Of a stretch of 64,000 nt of DNA, positions 57,233 through 64,000 are shown one piece after another. The notes under the pieces were generated by a model. That model was not told the DNA's origin. It did not search any database and saw nothing but the letters and a program-made list of their open reading frames with translations. The number at the start of each line of letters is the position of its first letter. Positions within the stretch are counted from its first letter, which is position 1. This stretch comes from Lantana camara (taxonomy: Eukaryota; Streptophyta; Magnoliopsida; Lamiales; Verbenaceae), in the NCBI GenBank assembly GCA_037501455.1, contig CM074856.1:99603001-99667000 (forward strand), read 5' to 3'. Position numbers and translations under genes: made by a program.

Positions 57233-58565
57233 TGCCTGCTTGAGTTTCAAGCTCGAACAACTTTCCGTATTCACCCAAGTTCGAGGTTCAAGACTTCCCG
57301 ACGAGGGTTAGCTCGAGAAAGGTCTGCAAACACAAGGGGTTTAAGTCTTCGAAATCAATCCGGTTCCTCTTCTTACCCCACCAACTCTCCGCAAGGGCTT
57401 GTTGCAAAACACGACCCTCATCTTACAAGAACAACGCTCTCGAACATTCAAAACTACCCGAAAGCAAACAACGAGCAACAAGAACAACAAACAGGAACCA
57501 AAACTAAAATACATGATGCACATGATATGCATGTTTTAGCATACCGTTCACCGATGTCGGGAACCTTATTTTGTGATGGAATTCCGATCTATTCCGAAGT
57601 CGTTGTTGAAGCCCCTTTTTCATTACTGATGTTAGGCCTTGGGAATTCTTGATGTATCCCAGCACTTCAATGCCTCGACCTTGAGTCTCGGAGTTCCTAA
57701 TTGGTCCCAATACCATGGCATTCATTCGGTCTTCAACTCCTCTAATAGCCTTAGTCCTTAAATATTACTCCAATTTGGAACGTTTTGGAACCTCCAACTA
57801 TCTCTTCTTGAAACTTCTTCTAATCCAACCTTTAATTCTTAAGTGTTCTCTTGGTCTTGTTCACATTCCCCAAATATTTGAATTCTTCGAATTTCGATTA
57901 ATAATTGCAATTCTTCATACGATTTATGAGTCTGGCACATCATCCTCACTCTCATAGCCCAAATTCCTTCACCCGTATGTGTCCCGTAGGAATTCCAAGA
58001 ATTGGCCTCGCTCCATAATTATGATTATTCCTCGCGAAACTTACTTCGGGTGTGAAATTATTTCCCCACGGTTAGCACTCTTCTTTTTTAAAAAAATTCT
58101 AGAGCCCCGAGAAATCCAACCATAGCCTCCTAGTAACCTTCTTTGAATCCTCTTTCCCACTAATTCGATTTTTCGGGCTTGGGCCTTCTATATCTTCGAT
58201 AATTGAGCCCCTTCATCATCTTGAGGCGGAGTCACTTCTGTAGGCCATGACTTGATGGATTTTGAAACTCCCGAAGCTCCATTTATAATTTCCAAGATAT
58301 CACTTCGATTTTTTTTTAACTAGTACTTTCTTTTCGTTGTCGTAGTTGCTTCCTTGGGATTTAACTATCCTTCAAAGCATAACCCCAATTCCGAATCTTT
58401 AGCCTCATTTAGACATTCCAAACCGAACGTCCTCGACCCCTTCTTCAAGTCACCATACAATCTTCAACCCACTATTAAAAGAGAGTTCTCAATTCCAACA
58501 CTTACTCTAACCATCTCTTCCAACTTTATCGAACACAAAACTTGGAGGTCAAAATAGGTGACATC
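57233..58565 (-). other. Non-coding 3' internal part of element G
   Basis: It contains a second CGGTGAACG then GTATGC motif with a predicted 221-nt intron (57324-57544, acceptor TGTGTTTGCAG). The rest, 57560-58565, shows nothing beyond AT-rich sequence. No pol remnants were found on either strand. Confidence 0.6.
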
Positions 58566-58732
58566 CTATCAAACAACCACTAAATATGCATGTGGGGTTA
58601 TATGACGTTGATATACCTCACATAATTTCACTTAATCACATTAAAATGTTACAAGCAACAATTTTCGATGCAAAGAGTAAGTAAGTGCAAAATTAAAGAT
58701 GTCATGGATGCACGTGCCATGAATGCAAATAC
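58566..58732 (-). other. Predicted 167-nt intron after gag, element G
   Basis: In sense direction GATGGAG then GTATTTGC (GT at 58731-58732) and TTGTTTGATAG then GATGTC (AG at 58566-58567). It starts about 80 nt after the second zinc knuckle. Confidence 0.5.
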
Positions 58733-59602
58733 CTCCATCTTTCGATTCATGTTGGTTTCCAATTTGAAGCCTTTGTTCTCACTTCCATTGTTTGTTAGCC
58801 TTAGATTGATCACATTCGACAACCATATGTTCCTTTGATCCACACGTGTAGCACTTCTTCAGCCTATCCCAACACGAGTTGTAGGCGTGATTACTTCCTC
58901 CACAGTAAGCGCACGATTGTGGTTCTGTTTTTGGTCTCGGAGTATCCCCCGATTTATGTTTCTTTCCCGGAATCCTTTTCTTCTTATCTTAGATAGCGGG
59001 TGGTTGGAATCTTTCTTCTATTTGTAGGTTCGAGCAAAATCCCAATTCACCTCTCGGTCCCAAATTCTCTTCTTCTTTGCCTCTCATTAATCTTCGATTC
59101 TCGACCCTTAGAGATCTTGTTGTAGCTTTATCCCACGTGCTCGTATTCTCCGCAATTAAGGCTTCCTTGAACTAATCCCGAAGTCCTTCCATGATGTACT
59201 AAGTCTTCATCTCCTCAATGTTCATGATATGAGGCACGTAGGTGCCTAACCTCTCGAACTCTTCAAGGTACTACATGACCATTTTGTCCCCTTCTTTTAT
59301 GGTGTGGAACTCCTCAGACCTTCGGTCTTGTAAAATAGCCGGCATATACCGTTTTCTAAACGTCTGGAGGAAGGCATCCCATGAAAATCCCTTACTCGTT
59401 GCTTCAATTTGTCTCTCTTCCACCATTGTCTTGCTTGTCCTTGTAAGAGTAATATGGGGAGACGAGCCATATCTTGAGTGTTGCATGGCTATACCTCGAA
59501 GATACTCTCTACTTCAGAGATCCATTCTTCAGCCTGAATATCACTGCCTTCTCTAAACTGGGGAGGATTAAAGGTCCTGAAGTCCCGATATAATGTTGCC
59601 AT
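58733..59602 (-). pseudogene. Gypsy gag with two zinc knuckles (G), decayed
   Basis: Gag forms the virus-like particle and binds the RNA. In sense direction it starts ATG at 59602 (MATLYRDFRTFNPPQF), with QAEEWISEVESIFEV, RLPILLLQGQARQWW, then after a frameshift ATSKGFSWDAFLQTFRKRYM and EEFHTIKEGDKMVM, YLEEFERLGTYVPHIMN: the ordered motifs of the plant retrotransposon gag domain. A basic linker leads to two CCHC knuckles, CAYCGGSNHAYNSC and CYTCGSKEHMVVEC (about 58809-58913). There are at least five in-frame stops (TAG or TAA) and one frameshift. The TAG in VM-stop-YLEEF lies where relatives have Gln, consistent with C to T at a methylated CAG. It cannot make full gag. Confidence 0.87.
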
Positions 59603-59664
59603 CGGATTCATAGGTTGTGCATCGGTTGATGGTCACTCTCGGTTATAAGGATGTAGATGGGATG

Positions 59665-60323
59665 TGTAGCGCCTCCCCAACACTACAACCCCGCACCACA
59701 ATACTCCTTGAGTGGAGGTTAGACCCAACACTCAGGAAATACTTCGGCGAACGGTCAGGATAATATATGAATGGAGTATATGTCACAGTGCAGCGGAAGA
59801 TAAATAGATTAAACCTTACCAATAAATGGGGAGGATAACGTACAGCGAGCAAGGATTATCATTATTGATCAAAGTAGTTCGCAAAAGAGTACAACAGGTT
59901 GCCACGTAAGGACAAAGTATGAGATGGTTTGTTTCTACAGAGAGTAGGCTCAAGACAGTGTACTCTTAGGATCGGATCCAACGTGCGGTTGTAATGCTTC
60001 AAGATTCCTCTAGTTGTCGTTCATTGGTTCCTAAAATCATGCATTTTAGAATAGCCGAGAGGGTTAGTCAAAGTGACTAAGTGAAGGGGGTATGAGGGTT
60101 ATATATATATATATATAAATATATATATATATATTTATATCATCAAGAAGATCTTGATCTACAATATTAACAATAGGATATAGTAAATATGGAACGGTCC
60201 ATGATATGTGTAAAACAGGGATAGGGGTAGTTTGGAATATTTGTAGAAATATGAACCGTTTGTAACAAGAACATTAATGCCCGCAAGCTAGGCCTCTCCA
60301 TCCATACCTCCTTAAATAACTGG
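59665..60323 (-). repeat. LTR B2, part 1
   Basis: It begins TGTAGCGCCTCCCC and matches B1 in opposite orientation: AGGAAATACTTCGGCGAACGG, the stem-loop TAGTCA/TGACTA (60065-60079) and GCCCGCAAGCTAGGC. It is interrupted by solo LTR J. An AT-rich repeat lies at about 60090-60138. No primer-binding site adjoins 59665, so it is an insertion in G and not its 5' LTR. Confidence 0.7.
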
Positions 60324-61665
60324 TGTAACACCCCGGAGCGAAGGGCGCCACATCCCCCCGCACCATAGCCCGATAGGAGTAATGAAATGGGACTCTGTAC
60401 CCGTACCAAGCTACAGCGAACGGAGACAAACAAAAAAAAAACCCACGCTCTAGCTAGGCGGTCTAGACCCTCAAAACAGAGTGCGCAAAGAAACAAAAGC
60501 AAATGCGGAAGCAACCAGGATCACAAAATATAAACATACATGCTAATACTTATACAAATTATACAAGTTATGCCCATCCAAGGCCAAATGAATCATATAA
60601 CGGAAGCTTAAATTCCAAATCCTAAATCATACGAAGCTGATACATAGTACCATATTTATACATATTTATACGTAGTACCAAAACTGAAAGTAAAGATGCA
60701 AGGATAGAAAGACTATCCTACACAACCCGAACAACTCAAAGTAAAAGACCACCGCCTAGCACCAACCGAAGACCTGCACCTGCAAACTCAAGAAGCAAAG
60801 GGGAAAAAAGAAACAACGAATAGGGGTCAGTCTTAAAGACTGGTGAGGGGGCTAACACACACACACGTATACAAATATAGAGCAAAGCATAACATAACAT
60901 ATTCGAATCTTAGAATATTCATGAACCGGGCGTGGTTTTTGCAATCCATATCATTTTAACACGTGATAATATATATATAGAAAAGGTTTAGGATCGAAGG
61001 CCAAAATCAACCAATTTTAAGGATTAGAAGTCCTCACCCGTTTCACGAATCTTAGACAGAAACATCTCCATAACGGAAACAAAGCTTATCCTAGTAACTC
61101 GGCGAGAACGAGTTCCAACTAATCTCCTTCTCAAAGCAAAACTCGAAGCTTAACACACGAAGACTTAAAACAAACACAAACACATACCTCCTTACTCCAT
61201 AGGATGGAAGGGTGGCCACCCTTCGCACCCACGCTGATCTATCAGGGATGTGACTTTCATGACACTCACGTCCCAAGGACTCCGTCCCCCACCTCCCTCC
61301 GAGTGGGTTTCGGGTTGATCCTATCGAAGTGGAGTCCATACTCGGGAGTGACCCGACGGCCCGCTGCCGTCCCGGGACTCCTCTGTACAAAACTCCGGGG
61401 CCCAAACTTACACTTACACTTATCACAAAAAGCTTATCTCGCCAAAACTTATCACAAGCACACGCCAACCCTTTTCAAAATAAAAGAACGAAAATAGCTT
61501 ACTTATACATAAAAGCGTTTTCCAACGTTTTATAACAAAAGGGCCAATTCCCATAAATTACATATCGAACACGTATCTAAGTATATATATACGTATAGGT
61601 CACATGCGGGCTTGAAATCACATATAGGGTTTTAGGTCATAATAACTAAAAGAAAGAAACCTCAC

Positions 61666-61740
61666 CTTGCCGACCAAACCGACGAAACAAAAGGAACCGG
61701 AAGACACTCAAAGAACCACCTCTTCAACCACGAAACGAAC
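61666..61740 (-). other. Predicted 75-nt internal exon in LTR J
   Basis: In sense direction it is preceded by TTTGTTTTGTTCTTAG and followed by GTGAGGTTTC after GGCAAG. Confidence 0.52.
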
Positions 61741-62234
61741 CTAAGAACAAAACAAAGGTCGAAAGACAAACTTAGACTCAAAATGAACCAATTAGACGCT
61801 CAGCGGATGCGTATGTAGGCAAGTGATGCAAAAGAAGTAACAAGTGATAACACATTTAAGCGTTCAAGTTCATGCACGTATTTAAGAATCAAATCATAAG
61901 AACAAGACAAAAATTAAAGCATAACATGTCAAATATATTTATAGTATATCATATTGTAGCCAATCAAAAGCATTCGTGAGGTTAAAGTTCATATAAAAGG
62001 CAAAGAGGCACTTTAGGCACATAAGAGCATAGAGTTCAAAATTCAAAAACGAACATTCAAAATAAAATATAAATTTAATACAATACACATAACATATAAT
62101 ATATCAAGTTAACATCACATACGAGGCATATACGAAACGAGAAGAGATAAAACACGGAATAAGAATCACACACGCAATACAAAAGATCAACACGTAAAAA
62201 GGGTTTTAATTAAATTCTAAATTAACAATAAAAG

Positions 62235-62275
62235 ACAATATATATATATATATATATATATAAATATATATATAT
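62235..62275. repeat. AT dinucleotide repeat in LTR J
   Basis: An (AT)n run interrupted once by AAAT, in predicted intron 1. Confidence 0.9.
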
Positions 62276-62474
62276 AATCTATTATAATTTGCATGTACTA
62301 AATGCAATACATATTATATTATATAACAGATCATACATGTTTGTAGCAATTCAAAACAAACAAATTTAATGCATGAAAGCATAAAACAAACAAGGTACGT
62401 GGGCAAGTAAGTTTCCCCCATGTACGGCGCAACAGCTGCAACGTTTTAACCAAACTTCCAATTTCAAAAGATAA

Positions 62475-62610
62475 GACACGGCCGTGTCCATTCTTAGGCA
62501 TAATTTGATACGGCCATGTCATATTTTATTAAAAATGGCAGCCCCAACTCGAGAGCTCAACACGGCCGTGTCAACTTTTCAAAGAAAACGGACACGGCCG
62601 TGTTGGCCAT
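62475..62610 (-). other. CACGGCCGTG hairpin cluster in LTR J
   Basis: GACACGGCCGTGTC (62475-62488) and two further ACACGGCCGTGT palindromes follow within 130 bp, with a mutated one (GATACGGCCATGTC) between. Confidence 0.65.
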
Positions 62611-63833
62611 TCGTTTTCAAAAATAAAATAGCAACAGCAGCGTTTCGGTGCAGGGGAAGCAAGGGGGAGGTGCAGCCATGGCTCATGCATGAAAAAAACG
62701 AACCAAAGCAACAAGGAAAGCATGGAAATGCAACGAATTGAGCCATTAATCAATCAAAACCCTGGCAAGACAAGAAACCCCCAAAATTAACCACAAAGCT
62801 TTCAAAATTCAAAGGTTCATCAATGGAGGAGCATAAATCTCGGTTCACATATGAAATACAAGTTAAGTAATAGATTAAGCGTACAACAAGGGTCACGTAG
62901 CAATTCACGGATCAAGAATCGGATAAAAAACGAGCAAGAAATCACCAAAATAAAACAAACCAGTAACTATTCACATGCTCACCCAAAACAGCCCCAAAAC
63001 ACCATGAATGCAAGCAAAAGAGGTCTCAAATGAAAGGGGAGAATATGTACATCAATAATATGTGCTTACCTCTTCGATTTGATGAAGAATGGAGGTCGAA
63101 CGAGCTCAAAATCCGGCTTGGGTGAATAGTGGCGGAATCCCTTTCTCTCTTCTCTTCCCCTGCTCTCTCTCGGTTCTGGAGCTGCTGAAAGAGGGAAATT
63201 AGCAAGTGGGGTGGTAGGTGGGTGAGTTAGGAAGAAATAGGTTCAAGAATCGGGTCATTCGGTCAAGAAACGAATAAATTACGGGCAAAACGGTAAAGGG
63301 GTGGTAAATCTGCGCGAGGATCACGTTTCGGGCGAAATTCGGAGGATCAAACGGGCTTAGAAAAATACAAGTATAAGTTCCTTAGCTCCCAATCTTCGTT
63401 ATGAGTCCGGCGTCACTTCCGGAATTCAAATCCGAATTCCCGAGCTCAAGATATAAATTCCGGAACACAAGGCGCGCTAAAACTAGTTAGGCCCTCATGT
63501 CCCTAACAAATAAAATATGGTGCGTTACCATATCAAACAAGTCCGAAAACTTAAAACGAGCACATAAATGAATTCATAACACGTATAATTCATGCATATC
63601 GAATTTTCACGAAATTTCGAAACGAGTTGAAACTCAAACGAATTAAAAACAAGTTTAAAAACTTAAAAACGTTTAATTATTCAATTTTATAAATATATCA
63701 ATTAATTCAAATAAATTCAAATAATCACATAGTCATTAAAATAACACGTATTTGCATAATTAAAATAATTTAAATGCGCATATGAGAATCTCGAAGTGGC
63801 GTACAGGTACGGGCGAGCGAGCGGGATGTTACA

Positions 63834-63936
63834 ATTGGTAAAGTAGTATCGGGCTGATCAAGGCACCGATACTTCAATAAAACCAAGAATATTAACTCCA
63901 CTACTCCTTGATGTCAATAGGGAATCAAACCCTAGA
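63834..63936 (-). repeat. LTR B2, part 2
   Basis: This continues B2 after the J duplication; ATCGGGCTGATCAAGGCACC aligns to the 11070-11090 region of B1 in reverse. It ends where LTR K starts. Confidence 0.5.
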
Positions 63937-64000
63937 TGTAACATCCCAACTCTTCGGTTTTCCAGGTACGGACATCACGAGTGTGCTAAGTGCGCTTTTA
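63937..64000 (+). repeat. Start of LTR K
   Basis: TGTAACATCCCAACTCTTCG matches in layout the sense start of LTR E (TGTAACATCCCGACCGTTCG), including the GGTACGGACATCACGAGTGTG segment. It runs off the window. Confidence 0.65.

Larger units (their letters stand above)
54635..59664 (-). mobile_element. Gag-only gypsy element G (minus strand, 5'-truncated)
   Basis: The 3' LTR (54635-57198), purine tract, non-coding 3' internal part and a decayed gag (58733-59602) are present. Between the gag end and the purine tract only about 1.5 kb remains, without protease, reverse transcriptase or integrase motifs. The 5' end is lost at LTR B2. It links coding gypsy elements to the non-coding A/D/C type, because it shares their introns and purine-tract stem-loop. 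Confidence 0.78.
60324..63833 (-). repeat. Solo LTR J (3510 bp)
   Basis: It begins TGTAACACCCCGGAGCG and ends GGGATGTTACA, with ACTGG before and ATTGG after, a 5-bp duplication with one mismatch. Neither end adjoins a primer-binding site or purine tract, and B2 continues on both sides, so it is a solo LTR left by LTR-LTR recombination. It carries the CAGTC stem-loop (60828-60842), the last acceptor (AG at 60780-60781), the GGGGCCC helix GGAGT/ACTCC (61331-61396), exon 61666-61740, hairpins 62475-62610 and the exon 1 donor AGAG then GTAAGCACA (GT at 63068-63069). Confidence 0.88.

Noticed and set aside
57191..57652. 153-codon plus-strand frame over the G purine tract
   Set aside because: It runs antisense through the purine tract, stem-loop and predicted intron; no recognised motif.
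59665..60323. LTR B2 as 5' LTR of element G
   Set aside because: No primer-binding site adjoins it, and its ends do not match LTR G (54635-57198).

Overview
The window is repeat-dominated plant nuclear DNA with no host gene that I can defend. The plant origin rests on LTRs of the TG...CA type with primer-binding sites complementary to initiator tRNA-Met (TGGTATCAGAGC), long AT-rich LTRs of 2.5 to 4.2 kb, Ty3/gypsy pol with an integrase-tail chromodomain-like segment, Ty1/copia gag, integrase and RNase H pieces, and a Mutator-type MITE with a 9-bp target duplication. The species cannot be told. Almost every short open frame lies inside an LTR and I do not treat it as a gene.

Layout. 1-17411: a young, complete non-autonomous long-LTR element (A, minus strand, 83-10896, perfect 5-bp target duplication) sits in an LTR of family B (1-82 and 10897-11930). 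That LTR abuts the truncated internal domain and 3' LTR of an older relative, H (11931-17411). 17412-20311: a copia fragment followed by two gypsy-type LTR fragments (I and L). 20312-32799: element C, a tandem LTR-internal-LTR-internal array, broken at 32799. 32800-49626: LTR fragment M, then an old autonomous gypsy element E (minus) whose 3' LTR is split by a MITE (33696-33978) and by a second complete non-autonomous element D (plus, 35190-46385). 49627-54634: copia element F, inserted in the RNase H region of E. 54635-59664: gag-only gypsy element G (minus), inserted in the integrase of F. 59665-63936: LTR B2, itself split by solo LTR J (60324-63833). 63937-64000: the start of another LTR, K.

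What ties it together. Elements A, D, H, C, E, G, J, I, L and M are diverged relatives that share one unusual plan. Reading the LTRs side by side I find: (i) splice donors and acceptors at the same places, framing a 71-88 nt exon in the middle of the LTR; (ii) a cluster of GC-rich perfect hairpins in the first predicted intron; (iii) a long helix next to a GGGGCCC anchor whose two arms change together between families; (iv) a CAGTC/GACTG stem-loop before the last acceptor. In the internal domain I find a 167-184 nt predicted intron after gag, a second predicted intron that contains a tandem array of hairpins with compensating stem changes, and a stem-loop with an AGGA loop right before the polypurine tract. 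Several of these elements (A, D, C) have no detectable protein coding; G keeps only a decayed gag; E kept pol but has lost integrase catalytic residues. The simplest reading is a group of chromovirus-like LTR retrotransposons and their non-autonomous derivatives (LARD-like) whose selected content is mainly RNA structure and splicing signals. Splicing and structure are inferred from sequence only; no transcript data were available.
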